Shown: piece after piece, positions 12,758 through 25,755 of the stretch
Layout: each line of letters starts with the position of its first letter
How positions within the stretch are numbered: position 1 is the first letter of the stretch
Source of the DNA: Jackrogersella multiformis
Taxonomy: Eukaryota > Ascomycota > Sordariomycetes > Xylariales > Hypoxylaceae
Assembly (NCBI GenBank): GCA_902806575.1
Contig: CADCXD010000018.1
Coordinates: 1,178,001-1,242,000, forward strand
DNA length: 64,000 bases
Direction of reading: 5' to 3'
Position numbers and translations under genes: made by a program
The notes under the pieces: generated by a model
The model's database searches: none
Told to the model about the DNA's origin: nothing
The model's input: the letters and a program-made list of their open reading frames with translations, nothing else

Positions 12758-14373
12758 CTAATAGACGGTATGGTAGTCCTCGCGGAAGATGGCGGTGTTC
12801 ACCTCGCCCTCTATATCCGCGTGGGCGACGTAGTCCTTGAGCAAGCCCGTTTTGACGTCGCGGTCGATGACCACGACGCGGCCGTCCCCTTGGAGCGCCA
12901 CGGCCACTAGGTTGCCATCCGCGTTGATCGAGAAGTGCCGGGGTATTCTGCCTCCAGCGGCGAACTCTTGGACCTTGGTTAGCTTGCCGGTGACGTGGTT
13001 GATAGAGAACTGCAGTATAGGGTATACGCGTCAGTAATTCAGTCGTGCGGATAGATACGGGTCTCGCGAGCTCGCGAGACCCGAGCTTAAGCGTCAAGAA
13101 AAAACGGTGCCGAGTCAAAAAGGGGGGAGGGAGTGGGAGTGGGAGTGAGCAATTTCGAAATATATATACTGACAGTTATGAGTGGGTCTGAGGGGATCTC
13201 GGTGCTGTTCTTAGGATCGAAGTTCGTAATGTTGAAGGAGTTCTCCCCGCGAGACGATGCAATCAAGAATTTTCCATCAGGCTGCACGCCGTGTTAGCTA
13301 ATGCTCCAAATTCCCGAAAGACCTCAGGCTGCAACCTACCGATACAACAATCTCGGCAGCTCCCGTGTTTTCCGGCAGCGGGACACTCTTGCCGTGCGTA
13401 GGGATGTAGAACAGCTCGTTAAAGCTGAGAGTCTTGTTTTTCTCGTAGATGACCTCGTAGCCGGTAATCGTGTTCGCCAGCTCGGAGATCAGGTAGAAGT
13501 ACGTCTTCCTCCGGGTGACCAGGAACGCGCCGTGCCTCGGGCCAGACCCGGGCCGCACGGCGAGAGGCGCGATGGGGGTTAGCCCGAGGGTTTCAGCGTC
13601 GGCCTGGTAGATGCGTACGAGGTCGGCGCCCAGGTCTGGAACCAGCACGTACGACGCGGTGGGGTCCAGGATCGCCTCGTGCGGGTGCGGCGCCTCCTGG
13701 CGTGCAGGGTTGGGGCCCGGTGCCCCGAGCGCGTACGTCTCGTTCTGCACCAGAGCGAGGTTGCCCTCGGGAGTGAACCCGACGACGCTGACGGTAGAGC
13801 CGGAACTGCGCGGAGCTGGTCAGAGATGATCGAGAATCCCCTTTTTCTTATCTGAATAATGCTCATGATTTGATATCGCAGACGAAAGCCAAGAAGAGGG
13901 TGTGGACTGCGAACCGCCGAGCGGGTTCGCCGCATGCGGGACATGTGGGAGAAGGGTTGGGCTTACTAGTGTGCTATAGCCAGCCCGTGCCCACCAACGC
14001 CGAACTCAGCGATGCTGACGGGGCCTTGTATCACCTCGAGCTTGTTCAGGGTGGTGAGCGTGCCGTCATCGTTGGTGAGGAAGGATGTCACGCCTCCATA
14101 AGGACCGGCAAATCCCTCGTCTAGACAGAAGAGGAAGTTTTTGGAATAGTCGAGCGAGAGCCACGACGGATTCGGCCCACAAGCCGTGGATTTGGAGATG
14201 GCCTCGAGGGTAGCAGCAGCAGCAGTGCCGGATGCGCAGTCGTCCTTGGGTAGGGTTAGACTCAGCGTCGTGATGGTGCCAGCATACGAGGACACATAAA
14301 GGTGGGTAGCGGATGCCGAACCAGCTAATCCTAGCAGCGACAGCAGCCCTGCGGGGAAGATACCTTTCCACAT
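12758..14373 (-). CDS. Secreted seven-bladed beta-propeller lactonase-like protein
   Basis: Four exons join in one frame: 14373-13967, 13805-13340, 13281-13174 and 13009-12758, giving 410 residues. Donors are GTAAGC, GTAGGT and GTCAGT; acceptors are GCGCAG, GTGCAG and CTGCAG. The protein begins with a hydrophobic signal peptide (MWKGIFPAGLLSLLGLAGSA). It then shows the repeated blade pattern of the lactonase/3-carboxymuconate cyclase family (PF10282): HLYVSSYAGTITTL, PNPSWLSLDYSKNFLFCLDE, PHPHEAILDPTASYVLVPDLGADL, GPRHGAFL, SPDGKFLIASSRGENS, RIPRHFSINADGNLVAVA. Family members hydrolyse or cyclise lactones, but the fungal secreted forms have no fixed substrate, so none is claimed. The farther upstream start codon in the same frame was rejected because this one directly precedes a good signal peptide. 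The third intron (164 nt) contains a perfect palindrome. Confidence 0.9.
13058..13083. repeat. 26-nt perfect palindrome inside an intron
   Basis: The half-site CGGGTCTCGCGAG is followed immediately by its exact reverse complement CTCGCGAGACCCG. It lies within the third intron of the lactonase-like gene. In RNA it could form an 11-bp hairpin with a four-nucleotide loop. Confidence 0.95.
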
Positions 14374-17300
14374 GGTTGGATGCTTTAACTCGTCGGTGGA
14401 CTGCCGTCTGAGACTGAACTGAGTCAACTGACAGGTGAGGATAAGGAAGGCAAGCAGAAAAGCCACCCCGACGGGGACTCTTAAGCCATCGCCACGGACT
14501 GTCGGAATCCGCCCAGACTTTGGCATCATGGAATTGTTCCCCTCTCTGCCCCCCGGAGGCATGCTAATTTCGCTATCCCCTACTAGCAATTCACCATCGC
14601 CAATATCTCCGCCGCTAGTACGTTGGGTTTAACCGGAGGGACCCTGCACCGCATCCCAGTCCGGTACTGCATGAGATCCGGAAAAATTGTTGCTAGCCGG
14701 CCGAGTATAGGAGCAGGGGTCGGGTCGCCGAGAGGGGGGTAGGGGGGTACCTCTGTAGTAGAGACCCTTTTGTGAATGATCTTTGGATTCAAGAATGTCG
14801 ACTTTCAAGTCTGCTGCAGGGGTATGGAGCTAGAAATTGGAGGAGGCGAGTGTGAAGAGAGCAAAGCGAGTCAACTTTCACATGAAGCTCCAATGAGCAG
14901 AGTCGAAGATGTTGGAGTAAGAATCTAGGCTGGTGACATACGGGAGATAGCGTTGCAATGCGGAGGAACAAAGGTGGAGAAGAGACGGGATATACTGTAC
15001 GAATCTATTAGTGAGATGAGCTGGACCTTGGATTTCCGGTAGAGACGGACAGGGGTAAGTTTTTTTCTTTCTTGGATGTATGCTGGGGTCGATCAAGCGC
15101 TTCCACCCATTGATGTCCAAAAGTTCTATCACGCCGCTTCGTCTCAACTTTTGACTGCATTCCGGGGCAAGTGGAGGATCTACGACGACACTCAAACCTT
15201 GGCGATGGAATTTTATACGCTTGATTATAATGATCTCTTTGGCCGGTGGATAGAATCTCCCACTTGCAACATGTACGCAGTGGCTTGTTTTAAGAGAATT
15301 ACTATATCGATCGTGGGCAGAGTACACACACTAGAAAGGGACCGAAGACCAGGGGTTTAGAGGGTGGCATCGCCCTGAAAGTCAATTAATCGTGTCACAT
15401 TGCTAAGTCCCGAACGCGGAGATCACTTGAGCTGTTCATGATGTGACTATAGCATCCAAATCAGGTTGTATCCTGCTACGTTGAGCCATCGCTCGTACCG
15501 TGTTCGGTATCCCGCCGCAATTGGTTAGTTCTTACTCATCGTCATCTCTCAGTGTCATGCTATGCCGTGCCTAAGTCATAAGTCGTAGACTTCCATTCTA
15601 CATGCTACCCCTGCGTTGCTCACTGAGATAGATGTGTATTCGCAGAGTCGCAGGAGGCTACCTACTGCAAGAAAGCCAACGTAGTCACAATTGCAACCCT
15701 GACGTGTCACTACAAGACGGTAATAGACCTTGTGTTTAATCATTGTCCCAACCTGGTAGCTGAAGGACGAGAAGAGTTATGACCAAAACCGAATAGGGTC
15801 CAAAACGCCTCTGTTGCTTGCAGAAATGGAACTACGCTACATAGAGCACTAACCAACCGAGACATATCAACCTGACCCATACTTGCATGTCTTCTCTCTA
15901 TGCCAGATATTATTCTGAGTGGGTATCGGGTTTTGAATCAACGGAGAATTATTCCTATGCAGTCTAGCATCTCAGAGCACCCTCCGAGCTCCAATGCTAC
16001 CTTTATTCAGGATGGACTTGGAGAAACCGGCCGACAACATGGATAACGCGTGCTAGTACTAGAGCCTTGGCTTCTACATATACGGTCAAAGTTCCTATGG
16101 GGGTGACCATTACGGTTCCGCCGACGCCAAGCCGTATAGTGGTTCCGCTAAGTCGCTCGTACGAATAGCCTGGAAGACGTCCTGGACGTCGTCGGTAAAC
16201 ACTTATACCGAATTGACGATGGCCATATTTACCTAGTGTTAAACACACAAGAGAGCATTGGGAATCTGGAAGAATGTAGCCAAGAGATAGTCCACACGAT
16301 AGCCAGCCATCCCGAGCGTCAATCTCCCCAAATCGTTATATCTCTATTAATGTTACCTATGTAACCGCGTAAGGCTCACATTATATAGGCTCTGATTCTA
16401 TAGGCTCTGCGGTCTACAGAGGCTAGGCCCTGCGTCAGCCTCTCTTACCCCTATTCCTGATATAAATGTCGTGCCTAGGTAGGTAACGCAGGTATCGAAT
16501 ATCATTCGGGGTTTTACGTATAAAGACGGATACCTACCCCAAATATGGAACCTTCAATATGCCAATTCCTGTAATAGGGAGTTTGACAGTGTTACCTCGC
16601 CTCGTGGCCGAAGAAAGTGAAATGATGCCATGGCGGTTAATGAAGCTTGTCCGAAATGCTTCTAATGCTAGGACGTTCGGGCCGTGTCATAATGCTACTA
16701 TAAACAGGTAAATAATGATAACTGCTTAAACAAGGATGGTTCGATTCTTGATTTAGATCTAAGCCTAGGTATGCTTTATAACAAGTGTCTACTTATACGT
16801 GCCTTGGGAGTCAGAAGTAGGAACCCTATGAATTCTAAAATTATCAATAGTGAATGTCTTACGACCTGAAAACAGTCCTTTGGTCGTAGGTCTCTCGAAC
16901 GTCGAACCAATTTAGCATATTACACTTATTAACATAACAGTTGAAGATGATTTGGAGGAAGATGAATGATTATTATCCTTTATTAACCGCGTGGGCTGAA
17001 CAGGGTATTGGTTATTTTGAGGTGACTATCAAGCTATACAATGTCGTCCATCGCAATGTAAATATAAATAGAACCTATTAAGCCAAGTCTCGAAGTAACC
17101 TGGCTGCGTGGCTAGAATTGGTGACGACCAAAATTAGTGCGTATCCGCTCGGAGCCTCTGGAACTGGTATAGTATATCGCCAGAAAGTCTAGACGGATTC
17201 TCCTTGGACGCTCTCAGCAGATTCTTAGTTAATGGGAGGCCTGGTCCTCGACCGCTTTCGCTCGAATAGGTGTACTCGATAGCGGGAGTTCTGAAGGTGT

Positions 17301-17850
17301 AGTATCAACCGCCCAAAATTGACAGTGCTTATTAAAACAAGATTATGTCCAAGTTTGGCTAAATTGCCGCCATATGTATAAATAGACTCCGTGTAAATCA
17401 GAGCCTATGGTGCGTCACTCAAGGTCGACCATAATGTTGCTCAAAGTGACAATGGAGTAAAAAGACGCAGGGGTAGTGGCAATATAGCAGCACGCAACTG
17501 CCCATCTCAGAACCCGTCTCGTAATGCATTCACTTGAGTGCCTTCTTTTCGATTGAGTTTGTTAGCGTTGTCCCTGAAGTTACTCATTTGTCTTATTGTT
17601 GGTGTTCAAATGTGACTTGGTGTTGCGGGTCGATCCATCTTCTCTCTCCTGGCAAAGGTTGAGTTGCTAATGCAAATGCTTGCATCCTTTGTCGAGGCCA
17701 TGCCCCCCTTTCCCGTAACTTTCACATCTCTCAATTCCGCATTCCAACTGAACTGGTTTGGTTTTGCGTGTTCAAGTGTCTGGACAAGGTAGGCTTCTAG
17801 CGATATGGTGCGCCGAGTCTCCCCTCAAAACAGGAAGCTTAGCCTGAGGT
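14374..17850. other. Intergenic spacer without a supported gene
   Basis: This 3.5-kb AT-leaning stretch separates the lactonase-like gene from CLP1. Several short open frames exist, the longest about 149 codons near 14878-15327, but none has splice signals, a recognisable domain or protein-like composition. A few TAGGTA motifs occur, for example near 16475. Confidence 0.55.
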
Positions 17851-19377
17851 CTAACCTAACAAGCTGACCATCGGTTCAGGCCAGCTTCCCCAAAGGAGAG
17901 GCCTATCTCCTAAGCGAGCGCTGACTGGGGCTAGAACCTTAAGCTTCCGCCGCTTCTCGTCAACATCGGCCACGTACACATAGCCCATAATATTTGAGTC
18001 GCGTATAGTATCCGCTGAGTCGTGGATGGATGCATATACAACCGATAGGAGGCAATTCTGTATCATGAGCGACGGCTCTACCCTCTCAAGCATCGTGTCG
18101 CTGTATATGTCATCTTCAAGCGCCGCCGAGGTGGATGCTACAAATCTTATCAGTATGACTTCCAAGTAAGACGAGTAACATGAAGCAAGCTCTTACATTC
18201 ATTAACTCTCCAGATCGATAAGGCCGAGAACTCGACTTGCTGTGTAAATGGGCTTAAAGTGGTATTCGCACTACCGAAGAAGTATTCCCTGATAGCTGAT
18301 TCACGAACCTGCTGCAGAAATCCAGAGTCCCTTTCGACGACGCCACCAGACTTATCTAGACTGACCACGGTGATGGGTTCGTCTAAGCTAGTTTTCTGAC
18401 CTGCGAACTTCTTCTGTATCTCACTGCCCATGCGTTCTGAACCGATCACGATCATGATGTTGACTGAGAACTCGGACGCTATATGGGCTATGTGGTCATA
18501 GCCTCCCTTAGAAGCATTGATGCCGCCTGTATCGATCAACAGCCCCGTTGTCTTTACATCGGGATCCTCCGAGAGCCGGGATGTTACTGCGACAGCTAGC
18601 CTACTTAATATTCTTTTAAAAAGTCGCATGTTGTCCTCCGGCTGTCCAAGACCATAGTTGTATGCAAGCGGAAGCTTGATCGGCACGGCACTTGGCCCGC
18701 TGCTTGGTGTATTGCCCCAATCCGTCGTGATGTCGATGATGGTCGCGAACACAGCCGCGCTTAACGATCCTGGCAAGGCAAGCATACCCTCGCGGCAGTC
18801 AGTGTTCACTACGAGGGGCTGGCGACCCATACGTGTCGCCCACCCCGTAAGCATCTTTACCAAGCTCGTCTTGCCCGCGTTCGGCGGTCCCACGACCAGT
18901 ACTCGCGGCCCCATCTGCCCTGCTTTCTCCGCAGCTATACGAAAAGCTTCGAGTTTGAAGTGTAGATTCAGGTAGCTAACCATAGGCGTCTCATCCGCTG
19001 TCGGCTCAGAGGTGTAAGCATCGTAGTTCCCGGTCGAAGATGATATTTCGAGGGTACATCCGTGCCAGGTATTTATCTTAGACTTCGTGGCTGTGAATGA
19101 GTAAGGTGTGTACGGAGCAAGTTCGGTGCCATCTTTCTCGGCAGTTCCTGAGGTTAATTTGATTTCTAAAGTCGAGCCGTGGGGAACCTCGAAGCGGTAT
19201 TCCCAGAAAGGATCGAGAGTCTCTGTCGTAGTTGGCGGTGCGGCTGAAGAAGTAGCTGTAGTCGGGTCAGCCTGTCGAAGGTTAGCTACCGAATTAATAA
19301 AAAATCCAAATGGAACTGGAACAGGAAATATTATAACGCACGGCTGACGGTATTTCCCCTAATCCTGGTATGGACAT
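17851..19377 (-). CDS. CLP1: mRNA cleavage and polyadenylation factor CLP1
   Basis: Three exons, 19377-19342, 19271-18197 and 18137-17851, give 465 residues, the usual fungal length. Introns are 70 nt (GTGCGT...CGACAG) and 59 nt (GTAAGA...TTGTAG). The N-terminal beta domain (FWEYRFEVPHGSTLEIKL, YSFTATKSKINTWHGCTLEI) is followed by the ATPase/kinase-like domain with Walker A GPPNAGKTS at about 140-148, VNTDCREG, and GLLIDTGGI. The C-terminal domain ends with GSWPEPMVSL. CLP1 is a subunit of cleavage factor IA in pre-mRNA 3'-end processing. The animal protein is a polyribonucleotide 5'-hydroxyl kinase, whereas yeast Clp1 binds ATP without measurable kinase activity, so kinase activity is not asserted here even though the P-loop is intact. 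The 12-codon first exon (start MSIPGLGEIP) is short but fits the frame and splice consensus. Confidence 0.95.
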
Positions 19378-20090
19378 CTTAACATTGGCTCACTCTGAGA
19401 TAAGAAGAAATGTGTCTAATAAGATGAGGCACGTTAGGGAATTGGTTTTGTTTGGTGGATGCTGAGTGTAAATATTGAAAGTAGGTAGAGCTTCGAAAGA
19501 AAAGCTTCAACCTTGGAAGCTCTAAAGCTTAAGATACCTAGGTAGGTACCTAGTGTAGGTACTACCTTAGGTACATAAATGCTAGGTAAAGTGGGGCTCA
19601 TATTTCTTTGCAGCTTCCAAGGTCCCAAGCTTCTTAACGCGGGCTGAGGCGGGGGGCAGCTGCGCGTACCTGAATAGTACCTAGGTAGGTAGGTAGCTAT
19701 GCAGGTACTTTAAAAGGACGTGGGGTAATCACTTCTGCTAATGAATTATAAGGTCATTATGGCATACTACCTACCCTTATTAGGTACCTAAAAGGTACAT
19801 AATATCAAGTTCTCGAACATCTGGCTTTTAGGGGTAGATATAATTTCATTTCAGTCGTTAATAGAAGTCCTATGAGGAGTCGTTCTCTATGATGCATAAG
19901 GCTGGAGAAATTGTAATGGGTATCTTGGGGCAAAACTCCAGACATCCTCCATAGGACGCCAATATAGGTGTCCTTTTCTTCTCATCCCATGCCACGGAAT
20001 GAGGTATACATGATATGCTAAATGTTTTTCCGGGTCGTTCATGCGACTCTCTATTTTCTATTTCGGGCCCCATCTTATCCGAACGTATCA
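19378..20090. other. Spacer between CLP1 and the inositol kinase gene
   Basis: This is the CLP1 promoter side and the 3' side of the kinase gene. TAGGTACCTAG-type motifs cluster at 19535-19575 and 19678-19700. No gene is seen. Confidence 0.6.
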
Positions 20091-21389
20091 TCACTCCGAC
20101 ATCTCTTCGAAAATCTTCGCGAGACTCCTGACGCCGACCAGCACATTCTCGTCTGGCCCCTGGCCTGCCTTCCATGACGCATGTGCAAAGTCAATAAGCT
20201 TCACGGAATATATATTCGGAAAACTTGATTCATCGTCCGAATCATCATCCAGCTCATCAAAGTCTTCCACGGTGGTGGACTCGTAGAGGTCCTCCTCGTT
20301 CATGCCAATGCCGCTATCCACTCTAAGGTTAGAGACAGGACCTCGCGTAGCGCCTCGTTTAGTTTCTCTCGATACGGTAGCAAGTGCCTTCGCTTCTTCG
20401 ATTGCTTCCCTTAGTGCTGCACCATCGCCTTCGAAGACGAACAGCAGGCTAGAAGAGTACATTCGACTCTCTTCATTCTCGAGAATTTCTTGTACTCTTC
20501 GGAGATCTTGCGCGAACGCCCCGGCGATAGTCTTGCCGAGCTCTTCATCAATACCTGCTTCCTCGTTGAAGATGAACTTCTTGCACGACTCGACTATGTT
20601 GGCATCGTTCACCGAAAGTCTTCCCCAGTCCTTGTCATAGATCCTGAATCCTTCCTCGTCCAATTCTGATTCGTCTGTGGACCCCTTGTACACTCTCATT
20701 CCTGCTACGCGAAAGCCGAATTTCTTGTGAGTAGTCTCTTCGGTGATCTTGTCGAACCGTTCCTTCTTCTCCGAAGGCGCATCATCAGCCCATAGTCGAA
20801 GCCCTAATTTTGCGTCCATAATATTAGGCTTCTTGAAGCCGAAAGAAGCGTTCTCTAACACTACTGCCCGGTCTGTCGTGATCTTCCTTGCCTTATTAGG
20901 GATCCATTTTGCATTATCGGAAATAATTTGGTTCTCAACGGGTGCTTCGACTACGACGGGTGCGCGGTCGTTAAGGTGAAGGTGTGATTGGATTTCCTCC
21001 TTGACGGAAAAAGGGATATCCGCATGCTCGACAAGACCTGGTATTTGCGCGTGTATTGCAGCTTGATCGGTGGATTCGTTCAGCAATAAGGTGCCTATGT
21101 ATAGGGGCATAAGCTCTGCAAAATCAGGATGGTGCGCATGTGCCGATTCGTAGAATTCGACCTCAGACTGTGTGCATGGCTTGATGAATAATTCGCCATC
21201 TGCGTCACACATGGTTCCCGCACTACCAACAAAACCGCATTAATATAATATCTTGGGAAGATTAAAAGGGGCATCAAGCGAGACTCACTGTCCGGCGACT
21301 GCATAGTTGTAGTTTTTTAAGTCATCGCGCTTAGGCAACTCTCGTTCTCTGCTTCCGACACTCTTGCCGGTATCTCGGTGTACCAACAT
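20091..21389 (-). CDS. Inositol polyphosphate multikinase (Ipk2/Arg82 family)
   Basis: Two exons, 21389-21289 and 21222-20091, are joined across a 66-nt intron (GTGAGT...GGTAG) and encode 410 residues. The N-terminus reads YNYAVAGHAGTMCDADGELFIKPC, typical of the family. The hallmark inositol phosphate-binding motif PxxxDxKxG is present as PNIMDAKLG at about 166-174. Later come a SSSLLFVFEG segment and the catalytic VKLIDFAH near the C-terminus. A strongly acidic insert (DFDELDDDSDDESS) precedes the IDF motif; acidic inserts are also known in yeast Arg82. The enzyme phosphorylates inositol trisphosphate to tetrakis- and pentakisphosphate, supplying soluble inositol phosphate signals; in yeast it also acts in transcription control. 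Its start was chosen because the spliced N-terminus matches the family and the internal Met38 would remove it. Confidence 0.94.
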
Positions 21390-23906
21390 TTTTCTCGAGG
21401 GAGAAGGGCAGCGCGCTGATGGTGGTAACGGTCAATGATTGGTCTATTCGTTCCGCATGCTACGAAGTATGAAGTGCTTTGGTCCTGGGGTTTAATAGTA
21501 GGTGGGCGAAGGACAAAGGCGGAAAGTGGGCTTCGTTAATTGGTGAATGGATGGCCGAATGGATGGTCGTAAGTTAAAATCAACAATGAGACGAACAATA
21601 AGATGGTCCGAAGAGATCTTGTTGAGAGAGATATACTATTGTTAGACAAAGTCAGGCAACTTTACGTTACATGATCGTAAGGGAGGTCGCGTGTGTTGTT
21701 GTATTGTTGAAAGTTTGATTCACGGGGTCGTGAAAACAAGTAAGAGATTCAGGAAGGTTAATATCAATGTGGGACAAGGCGACACAAAGGAGTGGAAGGA
21801 TCAGAGAATAGAGTGCCAGAATTGGAAATTTACAAGGTTCCAAGGATCCCTGAAGTTGAGGTCCGACCGGGTCCCGTTTATTAGTGTAGATAATAGATCA
21901 AGCCCGCACCTGCTTCAGCGCACGTCAGCTACCTACAGATAACCTTCCTTGGAAATGCCTACATTACATAGGTACCTAGGTAGGTACCCAGGTAACTGCA
22001 TAATACACATACTACGTATCTACCTAGGTATGTACCTATAACAGCATGATGTCGTGAGCTGGGCCACTGCGAACGAAGGCGAAAAAGGTTAAGAAAGCTG
22101 CACTACCTGGTACATATTGCGCAAGCCTCACCCATACATGAACCGCAGCAACTGCAGCAAGCAGGCAAGATCTCGAGCTGCACGAATTAGGGAAGGCGAT
22201 GCCGCTTACACCTGGCAAACAGCAACCAGTAATAATGCTAGCAATCAGCTCTGCCCTAACGGATGGCACGGCAAACCCGCTTTTGTAGTGGCGGAAGCCA
22301 CCAGGGCACTTCTAGTATTAGTACGTAGTACATAGCAGGCTGGTAGTAGGCTGGTAGTAGGCTGGTAGTAGGCTGGTAGGTCAGGGAGCAGATGCATCCA
22401 CAGGTATGGATCTCCAGGGCTCTAGGGCTGCTGAATTCTTACTGGCTCAGCCACACCTGCAGACCTGTCACAGTGAAATGTCTCGAATAATCTGCCTTGA
22501 ACTCCATTTGCCGCATCACTTGACTCAATGCGGGCAGTACAAACTTCAACCAACTACGTATCCAAATGACCGCAGCCGATCGTCACGCTAGGTAGGTATG
22601 TACTATAACAGAAGATCACCTGCGTACTTCTATTCGTTTGTGACCCCCATGCCCATCTCGTTCATCGGAAAAATTGCGAATTCCAGCCGGGCAGCCGGGC
22701 AGTGTTGAGGGACCAGAGATCAATCAGATTCAGATTCGGAATCGAAATAACCGAATAGATATGTCATATCATGGGCGACATGTTATGAGCACTAGACTGT
22801 GTCTTATCATCTTTTACCTATAACCAGCATATGTTACATGTCAGACGGGCTGCTGCAGGACATCTGCAAGACAGAAATCATCAATATATCCAAGCTCAGC
22901 CCTAGATGGAGAAGCCGTCGAAGGATCACGGAAAGATACACCTCGTGTGTATAAGTGATGACCCCAACCTACCTTCTATGTTCAGCCCTAAGTACGATAA
23001 AATATACATACCTATCTAATATATAGGACCTAGGTACCGACAGATTAGTATTACTTCCCTACCCAAGCAGCTGCCAGGTAGACATATATAAAATACATAG
23101 TGTGTCCTCTAACATATTACTCACATCTTACAGACCTTACAAGGCTAATGGTGCAAACAATGTGCATTTGCCCACGGCGCCAATATTCTTCCAGAAGGTG
23201 TTTGTTATACGAGTTGTCATGCCTATCATGCCTAGGTAGTGGTACTTAGGTAGAAAAATAGACGAGAAGTTCAGGCACGGTGATACTATGTATTCTTATC
23301 ATAGACCAGCCAACAAGAAAAACATATCTCACAAACAATGACACATAGCCGACAGATATTTATTACTACAGTATGCATATCTATAATCACAACCAGCTCA
23401 GTGACCTCTGTCAAGATCTTGATTATTACATGTCAAAGTAGGTAGGTACAAAGCTATGGCCTCATCATCTTCCACGCCTCGCTGACATGGTCGGCCGTCA
23501 CCTACCTAAGTATTGTCAGATTCTAAGCCTCTATTGGAAAACCTTGGAAATAAAAATAAAATAAAAGGTTTATACTTTTGGTGTTACCCTGGCTGCTACC
23601 CGGTTGATTCCTCGTTCTCGTTTACGAACACGGGAAAGTACGATTCGAATAGTGCAGCTGGGTGGCAGGCACGGCAGCTCCTTCATCGCACTACCTAATT
23701 CTACGTACGTATACCCTTAGGGCAACTGCCCAGGTATGCACCTCAGCCTCAACTTACATGTCACTGCAGGAGCCTTGTTCCAAGGTTTCTTCTTCCTTTT
23801 TTCTTCTCTTCCACCTACACCATTCCAGAATTCTCATCAGACCCCATCTGCAACTACTAAGTTACTAACGCGTTTTCAGCCCTGGTTCATCACTTACGAC
23901 GCGAGC
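21390..23906. other. Shared upstream region of the kinase and Arb1 genes
   Basis: The two genes diverge from this 2.5-kb spacer. It holds an 11-bp tandem repeat at 22337-22380 and scattered TAGGTA motifs (21968-22040, 22590, 23025, 23230). No gene is supported. A pyrimidine-rich tract at about 23785-23830 precedes the Arb1 start. Confidence 0.55.
22337..22380 (+). repeat. 11-bp tandem AGGCTGGTAGT repeat, four copies
   Basis: Four head-to-tail copies of AGGCTGGTAGT occur, with only the final base of the last copy changed. No gene overlaps it. Confidence 0.9.
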
Positions 23907-25755
23907 ATGGCGGATACGCCTAAAGATTCGCCTGCCGAACCAGGTGGAAATCCCACCACATTAGAAGATGTACCTCCACAGACTGACAACATCAGCGTGG
24001 CCACGGCTGCTAGTGAACCAACTAGCGGTCAGTCTGATGCAGATCAAAATCAGGGAACAGCCGCTGGGGCGGATTCCGAGATCTCACCACCTAACCATGA
24101 ACGCAACGGGTCTGACAACGGATCTGACGACGGATCTCGCAACGAATCTGGCGATGATGTAAAGGCCACCAATGACATCCCTACTTCTGAAGTTAACAAG
24201 GCTGGCGATGCCATCGAAGGGGGGGTTCAGATGGGTACTGAATCCAAGCCAAAGAAGAAAAAGAAGTCTAAGGCCAAGAAAACCGGTGCTGCCTCTCGCA
24301 AGAATGTCACTGGTTTTGAAGGTATGTCTTGCATATGTCCATGTAGGGGCGGAGTCAGATCTAACGTTTAAACTAGAATTCTATGCCGACGCTCCGATCC
24401 TCCCTAGTGAAGCATCTAAGGAGAAGAAAGAAATCTATAGCCCGTAAGCATCTATATACAGGGTTTAAATGTATTATGCTAATGATGGTATAGTTCACGC
24501 GGGTTTCCTGAGTATGAAAATTTGAACATCACCTTTATAATTATATGGAAATTTGACAGCTAATCAAACATAGGCGAATCGAGGAATGCATCCAGCGATA
24601 TCGAGCTAGCCGTCGAATGAATACTGAACGGACCATGTTGTTCAATAAGTATCTGTGGCTCGGTGGTATCGATGCATCCCAGCGCCAGTTCACCGGGTGT
24701 GCCGAGGATCGTGAGGCACTAGCTGAGGCAGACGCGGATGAGATTCGTCGGATGACTGCGACTGACTTCGTCGGTGGTAGTGGAAACCGCTTCTACGATC
24801 CTTCTGATTCTGAACATTGGTTCGTCGACTTTGAGGGCATCGCGAAAGGTTTCCTGTAAGTAATTTTAATATTAGACCTAGAACATCGAAGCTGACAATA
24901 AGCAATAGATCTCGAGTCGTTCCAAGCATCTATATGTATGACGAGGCAGCAAATAAACTAGCTGCAGACCTTGTCAAGAACTTCCTCAATTATGTCTTGA
25001 TGCACGAGGTCTGCCCTGAATACAAAGATAACATCAAGGACGCTAAACGAGTCTGCGAAATTGCCCCTGTCGAGCTACGCATGATGCACGAGCTGCTCCA
25101 GGAGTTGCCTGGCACTTTTAATTCTGTTGCGACCTCCCTTTTCTGCGACAGGCAGATAGAAAAGTACAAGGAAGATGAGATCTACGGTAAATTGATTGCG
25201 TTCCGCGTCACGCTCCTCACTTCGGTATCTGATGCGAAGATCAAGAAGCACCTTTTGAAAAGCGACGATCCTACTGCACCCCATGTTGTCAGCACGAAAG
25301 AGATGACATTCGAGGTGTTCGAGGTAATCCCTCCTGATGAAAAGGATATATTGATGGTGAAAAAGGAACTTGAATTCGCCGGTCACCCCGGCAAGGGCAA
25401 GCCGGCTGGCCTACTTATGTTGACGCCGTCCATCATTGATCATGGCTTCAATAATATGCCTCGCGCCGATGAATTTGACCAACTTCGTCAGAAAGAGGAT
25501 GACTTCGAAGAATACCTCCTTGAGGATGAATTTCTATCCAAGCTCGAACGTGGGATGAAGATCAAAGCAGACGTGTGCGAGCTCAACATTGGTCTTCGCA
25601 TCATCAAGAAAGTCAAGGATATTCGCGTTTCGTTTGACCAATTTCTCCCACAGATGTTGATGGAGTCGTGGAAGGAACCGGCTCCCAATGAGAGACCTCC
25701 TCCGTCAGCCTCTAATCCGAATGCCGACGAGAAGGCCATGGCCGCTGATATCTAG
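23907..25755 (+). CDS. arb1: Arb1, subunit of the Argonaute siRNA chaperone complex
   Basis: Five exons, 23907-24321, 24377-24443, 24494-24511, 24574-24855 and 24909-25755, encode 542 residues. All four introns are 50-62 nt with GT-AG ends, and the third exon is only 18 nt. The first 110 residues are acidic and Ser/Asn-rich, followed by a lysine-rich stretch (KPKKKKKSKAKK) that could be a nuclear signal. The conserved Arb1 domain (PF09692) begins at TGFEEFYADAPILPSEA and continues with RIEECIQRYRASRR, NKYLWLGGIDASQRQFTG and DFEGIAKGFLSRVVPSIYMYDE. In fission yeast, Arb1 with Arb2 and Ago1 forms the ARC complex, which holds duplex siRNA and supports RNAi-directed heterochromatin. The role here is inferred from family membership. 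No Arb2 or Argonaute gene is in the window. Confidence 0.93.

Noticed and set aside
14878..15327. 149-codon minus-strand frame upstream of the lactonase-like gene
   Set aside because: No recognisable feature, and it lies in a promoter-proximal AT-rich region.
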